From Certhia americana (lineage: Eukaryota; Chordata; Aves; Passeriformes; Certhiidae): 64,000 nt of DNA. The DNA lies in the NCBI GenBank assembly GCA_018697195.1, contig CM031879.1, positions 36,691,408 through 36,755,407 of the forward strand, in the 5' to 3' direction. Below are positions 38,392 through 50,111 of the stretch, in pieces. The translations under genes were made by a program, and so were the position numbers. Within the stretch, counting starts at the first letter, position 1. Each line of letters begins with the position of its first letter. The notes beneath the pieces were generated by a model. It was not told where the DNA came from and did not search any database. It saw only the letters and a program-made list of their open reading frames with translations.

Positions 38392-40654
38392 GAAAGTAAT
38401 TCCTTTCCCATTGAATGGCACTAAAACAACATTGCACGATGTAAGCAATTACAAATAATTGCAAAGGCTTGAAAGCTACAGTCTGGCATGTAAAGGTCAA
38501 ATTCTAAAGGTTTTGCTTCACTTTCCTTAGACATAATTCCTACATCTTTCACTGCAGTTTTTACTTTGCACTTCCTGTCTTAAAGCACGTGCAGGAAAAA
38601 ATGAATAGAACAGATAACCGCCTGCCAAATCTGTGTTTTTGATTGTACGTGGTCATGTAAATAGTGTGAACATAGTCTGTTGATGTGTGAATCTGTCTTC
38701 TGTGTTCTTGATTTATCTTGCCTGGATGCAGTGTCAACTCACCTCAGAAATTCTCACCCAATTTGAATAAGTTCTTTTACAGGCAATGTTAATTACTGCT
38801 GTGTATTTCTGAGAGTTCTGAAACTTACCTCCTTTGTGCAATGTTCCAAAAATGTTCTGCCCTTCTTCACTTTCTAAAACATTTATGCACCATTGCAATG
38901 CTGTGAAATGTGGTTTTAGCCATTTTGTTTCCATAGATTAGATTCTGTTGCACCACACCACACCACACTCCTGAAGTATGGAGGAGATCAGACAGCAGGG
39001 CTAGCTTGACATATTTTAATATGTGAAGCGTGAAGGTGAAAACTGCAGTCAGCAGTGCCAGTCAAATGGATTAATGCTCTTGCTGAAACTGGAAAAAAAA
39101 AAATTACTAGTGCAGAGTAAACTGATCATTTGCAGTATATTCTTTTAAATGATTGAACTCTGTCCTCTTAATTTTAATGACTGAAGAAATAAGGTCTGGG
39201 ATTCATATTTTGTCCAGTTGTAGATACCTATTAGTCTGGTGTGTACATTTGCAGTACAGATCTAAGCTGGTTTTACAGCCAGCAGATAGGCAATTAATCT
39301 TATTTTAATTCAACCTCTATTATAGGATAGGATGACTCATCTTCTGAGGGAGCTGTTTCTTGCTGTTGACTGTGAAGGAACATAGTGTCTGTCAATTAAA
39401 TTAGGGCAGATGAACCTGCCATGCAGCTTGCTGTGTACATCTCTTGAAAATATAAGCCATATCTGAAACTCAAAGTCCTTAAGGGAAATGTAGAAGCAGT
39501 TCACAGAAGTGGAAATAGGAAATAATTTGGTGGAGTTGTATGTGCATTGGTAGTGAATCAAACCTACTTAATGTTTATAGTTACAGATTTGATTTTTTTA
39601 CGGTTATCTGTTTTTCCACAATAAACAGTGTATGTTGGGGTTTTTGTCAGGAGGAAAGGAAGATACTTGTCTTCCTTTTAAGCAGATGGTTCAGTGAATG
39701 GGTCAGACATGCTTTTGCTGCATGAATATATATTATTTTGAACAAGAACATGGGATAGTATCTGAAAAGTATACAATTATTTTGCTTGATTCTGACATAT
39801 GAAACCCTCATTTAGTGTAAACATTAATTCGTTGGGTCTTCTGCCAAACCAAATGGAGGTGTTACTTTAGGAAAATAAATCTTAGAAGGAAACATTACTA
39901 AAAATTTGATTGCATGTTTAATGAAGATTAATACTTAGATCACAATTTTGATCAATTTTTTAAAAACTGGTGCCCAAGAATTTCTTTAGATAATATCCAT
40001 TTAATATGTTTTGCAGTGTAAATTTTAAACAAAGACCATTAAAATTCCTTTAAAACATTACTTTATATATCTCAGTATAAGAAGTCTGGCTGCATGGTTC
40101 TTGCAATATGACCTTATTATTGTTTTTCATAGGAACTGATTGCACTGGTTTCTGCAAAGCTGTGAGCCTGAGGGGATGGCTTTGTGTCTATATGAGATCA
40201 ATATCAAATTAGAGGAAAAACCTTCTACAATATGGCATATCTTAAATTAACCTTTCAAAGTATTTTATGGGTGGTCTGGGTTCCCAAATCATGTGATTTC
40301 TCAACCTTTTCTTCTCTGTGGAATTTTGATAAAGGAAGTTCATTAAATAATTTTTAAAAATAACTATTAGGAATTGTGTATGATGTGTGATAGTAGGAAT
40401 AAGGAGAAAGGCAGTTTTGCTAGCACTCTGTGAAATCAATCATACTTATAATTAGATGATTTTTTTTTTCTTATGCCTTCTCAGAGTAATTTTAGAATCT
40501 CTTTAATTTTAGTTGCTCTTCTCCCTTTGTTTAGTTATCACTGGATTTTTTTCTGGACATTTTTCTCCTGCCCCTTTTCTGCCTTCTCTTTTAAAATTCC
40601 TAGACAGATAATGTATCAAGGTGAACTTTTGAACTTAATGTTCCTCAGCTGATT

Positions 40655-40770
40655 AGAAAATGGGTATAATAGGGATTCTTATTTTTAACAATGATTTCAA
40701 GAGACTAATTGAATAACATCTTTCAGCTGGAAAGTCCTTTGTAAATGTATTATTATTGTTCAACAAATAA
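40655..40770 (+). mobile_element. possible ancient MIR-like or LINE2-tail relic
   Basis: AGAAAATGGGTATAATAGGG and the later AAAGTCCTTTGTAAATGTAT followed by TATTATTG resemble, in the right order and spacing, the 'aaaatgggnataata' and 'aaagcnctttgtaaatg..ttattatt' blocks of MIR-type SINEs and LINE2 tails. The central part is not recognisable. It is an old and uncertain match, for which a profile search would decide. Confidence 0.35.
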
Positions 40771-40796
40771 TAGAAAAAGTGGAATAGAAAAAGTGG
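40769..40796. repeat. 14-bp perfect tandem duplication
   Basis: AATAGAAAAAGTGG is present at 40769-40782 and again directly at 40783-40796. Confidence 0.9.
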
Positions 40797-43700
40797 AGAT
40801 AAATTTAGGCATGCTCTTGGAAAAATGCTCACTTTTGAGGTAGGGTTCTGAGCCCTTTAGTCACTTAAATTCTGGGTTGAGCTTTACCAAGGTAACTGCC
40901 ATGAAGTTCCTCTGAACCTGCTGAGAGCTGTGGGAACTCAGAATGCCTAAAAAACAGGAAAGAAGGATGACTAAAGAACAGTCACACATTTAGGGAATGA
41001 GCAAACAAACTCAATACATGGAAAGTTTTCATCTCCCTAATTTGTCTTACCAGCCAACATCTTCATGGTACTGCTAACCTCAAATGCTTGACTATGACAT
41101 TAGAATGATGTTTCAGATACTTCTCTTTAAAGTCTTCACCAAAATAGTTTTCCTCAAGTCCCAAAGAACTCAGGCGCACATCCCTACTTTGCTTTAAAGG
41201 CATAATGAAAGGATCTCGTTGAGTTTGATGGATGAAAAAAAGAATATGGCTTATAACTGAGCCTTAAGCATTTCACTTTTCAAGAAAGAGATCTAGATTA
41301 TTTAATTAGGAAATCAGATAATACTGTTACCTCTATTGCAGCTGTGATGATGCAATGTATTTTGGGTTCTGTACAAACTGGAAGCGATGCCTGTGCCTAT
41401 TCAGTTCACCTTCTGTTGGGATCATTCAGAGGTTATTGCGTTTTAAGTTGAGCCAGAAACAGAGACAATTTTTGTATTATTTGTTCTCTATTGCCACATA
41501 AAGTACAGTATGATTTTACAGTGCAAAGTATTTATAGCACCAAAAATGATGTCTCTCACTTTATGTTCGGAGCACTCAGCCAGTTTGCAATGCACCAGTT
41601 CCTATAAACCGACCGTTTATCACGTTGTAACTTAGGAAATACATTTATGTTCTTCCCTGGGTAGATGTGTGTGTATATAAATACCTAGGGCATGCACATC
41701 CAGAATCTTTGCAGAAAACTTTATCTTCTGTGTTAGAGTGGAAATTTTGAAGTGATGGATAAGCAAGTCTTTTCTGTGTAACAATTTATTTAAATACTTT
41801 ATACTAAGAATTCTTGTCACTTGAAAAGAGAGAGAATTTACAAAGATAGTGGACAAGCTAAAATATTCAGTAATTAAATCTTCTCTTTTCATCAATGTAC
41901 TGTTGTTGTTTTGTACATTTATTCATCATTTTTAGGTGGTTTGTTCAATGTGAAAATTGTTTCTGAACTGCTGTTGCTTCTCTTGTCTCTAGCTAATATC
42001 TAATAGCAAGCAATTGCCTTTCTTTCCAGATAATTAGAGGAAATACACCCCTCTTTTAAGCAGTATTCGAATTTGAAGGTATTAATGATTAGAGAATACT
42101 TTTTAAAATATGAGATGGTAAGCAAGGGGTCTGACCTATGTTCAGTTCTCTGTCATGAGGCTGTCACAGGAAGCACCTTCTTCTAAAGAATAGTATTGTA
42201 GATAATATTAAATATTCTTTTTAAATTCACACATAATACATATTATGCCCTTCATCAGGATATCTGTTGTATGGAATATATGTAGATTTTTTCTGTATGC
42301 TCTATGCAGCAAAATTCAAGAAATAGATTTGACTTTCCTAACCATATCTGCTTCTCCTTTGCTTACTATTTTATTTTTATGTTTTTACTTATGCTTCCAG
42401 TACCTAGCAATGAAACAGCTCAAATACTACAAAGGATATGTTTTAAGATTTAATCCACATATAAAGATAACCCTATCAAAAATCCATTGTGACTAGAAAA
42501 TATCTAGCCTGCTGGTCTAATGCAGAATGAAAACTAATTTCACCTGATCAAGAAATAGATTCAGTGTGCATGTGTTCTATGTTGTTTATGAGTGAATTTC
42601 CTGTTGGGAACTTAAGTCTCAGTGTAATCATTGTAAGGAGATATATCAGTAAGTAGTAATTAAACCTTTTTAATGCTGTTAGTGAAAAGTAAGACTAGTG
42701 GAAAATGAAAATATGTTTTTAATTTTTCAGGATGATAGAAAGCAACATTGTATATATTCAGGACTTTGAATCTAAGTGAAGAGCAAGAACCCACATCCAT
42801 GTTTCTACCGTAGTGTGTACTCACTTGAAGCTGTGTGCTTCCACAGATTATTTGCTGAGATAGACACTACTGCCTACCTCTGAAATTGTGCCTTATCCTG
42901 TGGTTTCCCTTCTCCAGAGTTCTTACCATACTTCCATTAGTCGTTGTGGTCCAGCTCTGCCCTAGTTTCTTCCTGCAGAATCAGACTTGCCCATTCTCAG
43001 CATATTCCTACGGCTATATTAGCTAAATGGCTTTCAATGTGACAAACGTTCACATAAAAGTATTTGGGTGTAAGAAAATTGGATGGAATCTGTTTCAAGG
43101 TTTAAATTCTTTCATTTAAAAAATATTTGGGATTCTCTCTTTTTTGTATTTAAAACAATATATTGCAAAAGAATAAGTAAGGACAAAACTGCTTTGAAGA
43201 CTTTGTAACACATAGTTAACTTTTCATAAATTCCTTTTTCTTCCTATGAGAACAGAAAAATAAATTTTAAATATTTTGAGCCAATTAATTAATATAAGAT
43301 TAAATCTAGCTAAAATATGAAAGGAGCAAGCTGTCACCTCTTTGAATGTTAATCTCCTGGTAATAGTACTTCTTTTTTTACTTTTTTTTGCCACTTGATA
43401 TTCTTAGTGTAAAATACTTCCCCCCCAGTCTGTCCTGGTGTGGTTTCAACTGCTGCTGGCTGTTGCAATTTCTGAGAGTCTGCCTTTCTATAGAACATCC
43501 CTTCAAAGGAATGATGTGTCAGTCAAAGCCAGGTGCATGCAGGTGCACCGAGGAAAAGGTGTTTACCCATGTGTTTGCCTCATCACTCACCATTGACAGT
43601 CTCATTGGGAGATTAAAAGGTTAGCCAGCTAAAAGTTCAAAAAGAGCACATCATCAGATGAATAGACTGGGAACTGGAATAGTTCTCTGTCTTTATTTCC

Positions 43701-45264
43701 ATATTGTTGCTGATGATTATATTTGCAAGTTTGCTGTTGTTAGTGGTATGTCACTACATAAGAACTAAGGGGAAAAAATTAGAAGGCAGGCAGGCAGTAT
43801 CATGTCTTGATATTCCCTGACCTATAAGTAGTAAAGAAATAGTTAATTCAAGCAATTTAAACGTTTTTTATTTGGATGGAATAGTATCAATCAAAAGGTT
43901 AGAAAATACGACTGTGTTGATGTGTAAAGTTTGCACATGCTCTTATGTTTGATTTCCAGGGATCACTGAGGTGGTGTACTTAAAAATGCCTGTAGCAGAA
44001 TAATGCTATGTTCTTAAGTATGCAGCTTTGCTCTTGTATGCATGGGTCTAACATTGCAATCAGGATAGAAGTCCCTTTTGCTGACAATTTCAGTGAAAAT
44101 TGAGGGATCACAGGCTCCATTAAAAATATTTTTGAACACCACATAATCAGCCTATTAAAACTGCTTTTTCTGTGGAATGATTTTTTATTTTTCCACTATT
44201 TCTTATAAATTATTTACCATTTGTATAAAAAATACTGAATACATGGATGATAACCTTATATTCATGCTGTGCATCCTAGGCCTGATATTAGTCTAAAGTT
44301 TGCCTATTAAATATCCCTACCACTTGTGCATGTCACCAATTCTGTGCAAAGGTAGTTAATTCCATGGTACTACATCTATCTCTAATATAAAAGCTTTATC
44401 CTGACTGTTCATGCATTTTGTATTTACAAAAAGGAAAGGTGGATGGATTTTTATGTAAAGAGTTACCTTTTTTAAGAAATTCTTTCCAGCTGTGTATTAC
44501 CAGAAGTTTGTTTGGAACTGATATCTGTGCCTCTGCAACCCCTTTACTTTGCATTTCTTAGTGCTTGTTAAAGACCTAGTATGAGATATTTTGAACATTC
44601 TATGAAATTCATTTACTTGGCTGTAACTTTGCAATAGATTTACTACCATTCTGCTGGGTAGAATTTCAAAGTATTTGCACTTTTTGGTTTTATAGGTAGT
44701 TGGGTGGGAGTTTAGCTCTTGGGAAAGAAGTGTGTAACGTTTTGCAAGCATGAAGATCTAACACAGAACTGCCTGAACTTCCTGGATTTTTGAGGAAAAG
44801 CTTCTTGGATAATGATTTTTTCCATGATGAGTCTTCTTATTACAATCTTTCCCCTCTCTAAAAAATACCTTTAATTATGGTTTTCTGTGGCTAACTCAAG
44901 CCACTTGCATGTTATCACTTAGAGGTTCACATACGTTTAGAGTTTTCTAAGTTTGATTTACTTTGGCCCCATTGTGAGGGATACTAAGCGATAATGGTTC
45001 AGCGAGCTTTTTAGAATTCATGGTTTTGAATGATTGATTGATTGAGTCTGTGGCAGTTAAACTGGAGCTGAAGCCAGGAGTGTTCAAGAATACTTCTGTT
45101 CTGTATGTGAGGATAAGCAGGTTGCCGTATTCATAGTGCATTGTGATTATGAAATTCCTTCTACTCCAACAGTGACTAAGACTAGTGATGCTGGAAATCT
45201 TGAGTTAGTACATTAGGGTAACAGGCAGCTAAATATTTTCAAAGGATTGGCAGAAGAACTCTGG

Positions 45265-46195
45265 ACTTTTAATATTGATTTTCATTCTAACTTGGAGCAC
45301 TGGGGATGTTCTAGAAACTTGGGGGAGTAAAGGTCATACTAACTTTTTTTGTTTTTTAAATGACTGAGGAAACCTAGGTAATTATTAGCCTGTCAGTCTG
45401 ACATCAGTCTCAGGCAAAATAATGGAAATGCAGGTGTGGGACTTGAATAATAGAGGATTTAACTCTACTGAGGGAAACAATATGTTTTATAAGCTTAGCC
45501 ATTAAAATATAAGAAAGACAACTCCAGTTATAGAATTAGGGGTGTTGCACAGGAAAAGCATTTAGGTGCCCTAATGGGTAATAATAGTGGATATAACTGA
45601 AGTTTTTCATCCAGAAGAGTAGCCAACAAGAGTTAACAGAATAAGTAATCATGGAAGGTATAAACAGGACAATATAGAATAAAACTAAGGAGATAATTTT
45701 ATCTCTCAGCTCTGTGCAGCTGAAGAATACAAAGCCTAATTTTATTACCCACTGCAGCAAGAACGTTGGAAACCTGATGTCCTTAAGAGCCACAATACTT
45801 GTTAGAAAATGTTCTGTATGGTGATATATTATCTCAATGAGTTTTACTCAATTCGCCTAGAAAACAAAATCATTACAGGAAGACTTGAGATGAGTCTATA
45901 ATTGTATATGTGGAGAACAGAAAGCTGAAAACTGAAGGCTTAAAACCTAGCAGACAAACATGTTAACAGATTAGCAATTGGAAATAGGTGACTCATGCCG
46001 TAAATAATGAACCATGGTGGCGTCTGAACACAGCAATGGTCAATTCTTTAAGGAAGGTAGTTCATAAATCAAAGTCGTGATTTGCTAAGACAGAATCTCT
46101 GTTACAAACAGGAATTTCTTCTGGGAATTCCCAAGCCCTTTGTAATACTACAGGTCAGACTGCATGGAAACAGTCCCTTCTGGCTTTCTAATCTG
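45265..46195 (+). mobile_element. ancient CR1/L3-like LINE, ORF2 piece plus 3' end
   Basis: This remnant runs in plus orientation, opposite to the other CR1 copies. At 45295-45340 the blocks TTGGAGCACTGGGGATGTTC and ACTTGGGGGAG correspond to the start of the reverse transcriptase region. At 45379-45428 the plus strand encodes, apart from one stop, NY-PVSLTSVSGKIME, which matches the NYRPVSLTS..GKIME block of CR1/L3-type ORF2. The middle is badly decayed. At about 46108-46190 the 3' end is clear: ACAAACAGGAATTTCTTCTG, then ACAGGTCAGACTGCATGGAA, then CCCTTCTGGC. This corresponds to the terminal 'ggtcagactagatgatca..ggtcccttctggcc' block of this LINE group. Much of the element between these anchors is missing or unalignable by eye. 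It is non-functional and appears older than the minus-strand copies. Confidence 0.75.
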
Positions 46196-47660
46196 CCTTG
46201 AAGTGTCAGCAAAGCAGGTGTGGCTTTGAGTTGTGCTGACAGTAGGGTCTCAGAACATGTAGTTGAGCTAGAACGGGCCTCTACAGACAATCACTGGCCT
46301 ACAGGGTAATACCTTCCAATTTGACTCACGATCACAAGAATAATGCTGAAAAATCACTGACAGTAAACACAGTATTTTAATTTCAGCACTTCACTTTCAG
46401 AGCCAAGAATAAGACAAATAAGAAATTTAAATCTAAGAAGGTCTGCTCACTCATGAAGAAGGTTTTGCAAGTATCACCTTGCATAACGCTTGTTCCATTT
46501 ACTTTGGTTTATTTTACTATGGGTAAATATCTCTACAGCTTTGCAGATGGTGCCACATCAAAACTTTCCACATTCTATCTAGGGGACACCTGATCATTTT
46601 GCAAGACTCATTTGACATTAGCTTGTCTGTGCAGTCATTAGCCTGTGGCTCTAGAATAGGACATTTTCAGTCTTTACTATTTCCATTACTTCCAGTTAAT
46701 GTTACTGTTAAAAGTTGCTAGGAGTTCATACTGATCAGAATATAAAAATAATGTTGAAGGAGTAATGAAGAGCAAAAACTGAACACATTTTGCTTCTCTC
46801 ACAGATGTATTTTGATTATCAGAATAAGCATATTTTAGTGGAAATTAAATACTTTAGTATTTTTCCTTTTTAGCCTTTAAATACTCTTTTTCTTTAAAAA
46901 TGAATTTTAAATAGTACGATTGCAAGTATTTGCATAAATCTTGAAAAATGCATGCATACTCACAGAAAAATAAAGAACTCATAGCAGCTGTAAGAACAAA
47001 TTACATTTTATTGTTCATGGTACAGAGATTTGCAAACATTTTCTTATATGAGAGATTTCAACTGCAGAGTATATATATCTGCTCCATTTAAAAAATACTC
47101 CTTCACTGTAGTGTTTATTTTGTTTAATTTACCCTGTGAGAAAAATAGATATGTGCAGTGTAATACTTGATTGTGCTTATGTGTTTAAGTTGCAATACAT
47201 TCTAAATGGACCAGAATATATTGCAAGGTATAAGTTAGTAATTTTTAGGAATTTTATTTTGCCCTGTCTCCTTTTAGATTTTTGTGGGAATTCTTAAAGT
47301 GGTTAAGTGAACATGATCTCAAAAAGGCTGTGGTGAGTAAATGTGCTAAAGTAATAAAATATTCAAGACTCTTTCAAATTTGTATGGACTTTACTTTTCC
47401 AGTCACTTTTTTGGCTCTAAAGTAAGAAAGTGGAGTTAAATGACTGATAGTATTAATCTGTCATACTAATTAAAAGTATCTGAGCAGTCAGCAGATTACT
47501 GTTGGCCTTGAGGCAAAAAAATCCATCAGGTGAGCACACTTAATTATCATTAATAGAATTTTACTTTTTATTATCTGAGTTAATTTTTTTTGTGTGTGTT
47601 TAAAAACCTGCTGCAATTAGAACTTTGCTCTCCTGATGTCACTGGTGTAATGAGAGCATT

Positions 47661-47674
47661 CTGCCTCTGGTGGC
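47661..47674 (-). promoter_or_regulatory. CTCF-like core motif (candidate)
   Basis: CTGCCTCTGGTGGC reads on the minus strand as GCCACCAGAGGCAG, close to the CTCF core CCASYAGRKGGC with one mismatch. A cluster of six CANNTG E-boxes follows within 240 bases. No binding evidence can be drawn from sequence alone. Confidence 0.25.
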
Positions 47675-48217
47675 GGATCAAGGCTCTGCTGAAGCTAAAT
47701 GTAAGTTGTAATGTCAGGGGGACTGTACGAATTCACGCCACCTGGCCATAATGCCATCACATATGTGCAAGCTGGTGTGAAGTTTGCTCTGGCTGTTCTG
47801 CTGATACCAACAGGTGGGAGCTGTATGAGAATGAGGAATGTGAAGAGAATTCACACTTGTCCACATCTGGTTGCTTTTCAGCTCTTTTATACTTCTGCAG
47901 CAGGTGGACCTTATGCTTGGACAGTTTCAGCATTAATTATAAAAATTGCTTATGTAGATGTGTGAGAACTCTGGCATCTTTATCTACTTTGTATGCTCTG
48001 TTTATGGAACATGAACTTAATGAAGAAGGCGCACTGAAAGAAAGAAGAAGAACCTTAAAAAGAAGGGAAAACAAAAAGATAATGCTTAAGAAGAAACAGT
48101 TCTGCAAACTGAGTTTTTTTACTGTCATTATTATTACTGAATATTCCCTCCTTGATTCAGGTTCTTCAGAAGACATACATATAATTGCACATTTCAAGCA
48201 GGGATCTCTGACTGATT

Positions 48218-48233
48218 AAAAAAAAAAAAAAAA
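48218..48233. repeat. poly(A) run of 16
   Basis: Sixteen A residues with no recognisable retroposed body next to them. Confidence 0.85.
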
Positions 48234-50069
48234 GTATAGTATAAACCACTACAAAAATAACTGTGGCATAGTAAAAAAAAATCACTTATTTCCCTAACCT
48301 AGACTTTGAGTAGCTAACAGATTTTCTGTGGCCCAAAATAGGATCGTATCAGAACTGGATATTTATTGCCTGAGTTGCAAGACTTCTCTTGTTGTGTTGG
48401 TGATTCTTTTGTGAAGGAGGCAGATAAAAAGTGCAAAGTAACAGTATTTCTGATGGGTTTGTCTTGATTCTATTTCTTTGTGGTAGTTGAGAGAGAAAAG
48501 CTTAGTGGTTTACTGTTAGGATCACCAGTCACAGTTGCATGTCTGGCATAGAAACTACAAACCCCATGATGACTTGCCTTAGTTGAATTGTTATAGAACA
48601 CTTGGAGCTGTAGGATATGCTGTGGTGTTCTTCATTTTTTCTTCAGGTTCTTGGTACTTTTCCATTGAAGCTCACAAAAGCTTTGTCCATGTACTCTATG
48701 ACCAAGCATTTAATGGCTATCTCAGATGTATAAAACCTATGGAAGAAAACAGTTTGTTTTCAATGTCTTATGATAGCTCCTGATAAAATACTGAAATCTT
48801 TGCCATAGACTACTATTTGAAGCTACTGGAATGGCTGAGACTTCTAATGTACAGCAAATACAAAATCAGAACAGTGTTTTGGTTAACAGGCTTAACCTGT
48901 ATCAGCACTGTACAAAAAGCCCTCCTCTGAGGCTCTCTGAATCACAAAGCTGTGGCCAAGTTCAATTGTGTCTGTAACTGCTGTGGGACAAATATGGTCA
49001 AGTGACCTCATCTCCAGTCTTCTCTGCTTTTTCTGTCTGTAGGAGACCCTGAATGACTTCCTGACTCTGCGTGTTATATACCTATAAATACATTGTACAG
49101 AGAGTGCTTTGTTCACTTGAACTACAGTATACTTCACAAAAGAGGCCCTAATTCTTGTGGTACCTATTCTGTGCAAATAATTAAGAAGTTCTTAATCATA
49201 TGGCTTCTTTGTCTTAATTAATTTTAAAAATTAATTGCTGTAGTACGTAGCTGCTTACTTTAAGAATTATTAAAACTGAGAATATTTGCAAGAAAAGGCT
49301 GACTGAAAATAATAAAGTGCAGGGAGGGAACAATGTATGCAAAAATGAGAACAGAAAAGGTTGAACACTGGCAACTATGATCTGAGTTACATTTTTGATT
49401 TGCAGTGGTAGATGTTTTGCTTGAGTGATAAGGAAAGTAATGCACCTGTGTAGATGAAACAAAATTTTAACTAAGTTGTGAAAGGAAATGCCCATCCCAA
49501 GGAATGAGAAAGAACACACAGCTTTCCTTTCAAACGTGGCAGAAAGCAACCAGCAGTCTGCTCTCTTGCACAAAGGTGCCGTGTTTGCCTTCTGCACTTC
49601 ATTGCCCCATGGCAAGTTCCAGTGCAGTCATGACATCTTAGCTCACTAACCCAAGTGTCAGCACAGCCCTGGGAGTGCATGGCTCTGTTCCACTTAGCAT
49701 CTGGCTTCTCACAGCATTTCACTCTCCTTCCTGTCTGAATTAAAAGGGGAAAAAGAGACTTCATCGAGTGTGTATCTCATGTTTGTAGGTTGACAGGGTG
49801 GTCCAAGCCATTCATCATTCCTCCTAAAAAGTGATGTGGAATTGCTAACAATAACATACAGCTAGAGGGCCCAGGTTAACTGCACAGGTATCCATGGTGT
49901 AATGGGTGTGGGTGTTTACAGGACAGGAACCAAGAGTATACAAAATCCTAAGACTTTTTTTACAGAATTATGTAATGTTTCCAGAACAAAAAAAAGAGAC
50001 TATCTCCCCATCCTTGCCTCTGTTGAATGTTTGCAAATAGATACAGAAATTATTAATATTAGTTGATAC

Positions 50070-50111
50070 TTATTTATTTGCCTATTTATTTATTTATTTG
50101 CCTGTTTATTT
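50070..50111. repeat. (TTTA)n microsatellite with GCC interruptions
   Basis: ATTT units interrupted twice by a TTTGCCT variant, suggesting a higher-order duplication of about 20 bases inside the array. Confidence 0.85.

Larger units (their letters stand above)
31050..45264. other. unique AT-rich non-coding DNA, no gene seen
   Basis: No exon is supported. The stretch carries microsatellites and direct repeats near 31.8, 32.8, 34.25, 35.45 and 40.77 kb, a T12A12 palindrome at 38368-38391, and a locally G+C-richer patch at about 37600-37770. A possible MIR-like relic lies at about 40655-40770. A CpG-containing stretch around 41335-41635 is discussed as a candidate conserved element. The longest frame, 116 codons on the minus strand at 36832-37182, has no recognisable domain. 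Confidence 0.55.

Noticed and set aside
49214..49615. 133-codon minus-strand frame
   Set aside because: Hydrophobic, low-information sequence with overlapping frames on the same strand and no homology recognised.
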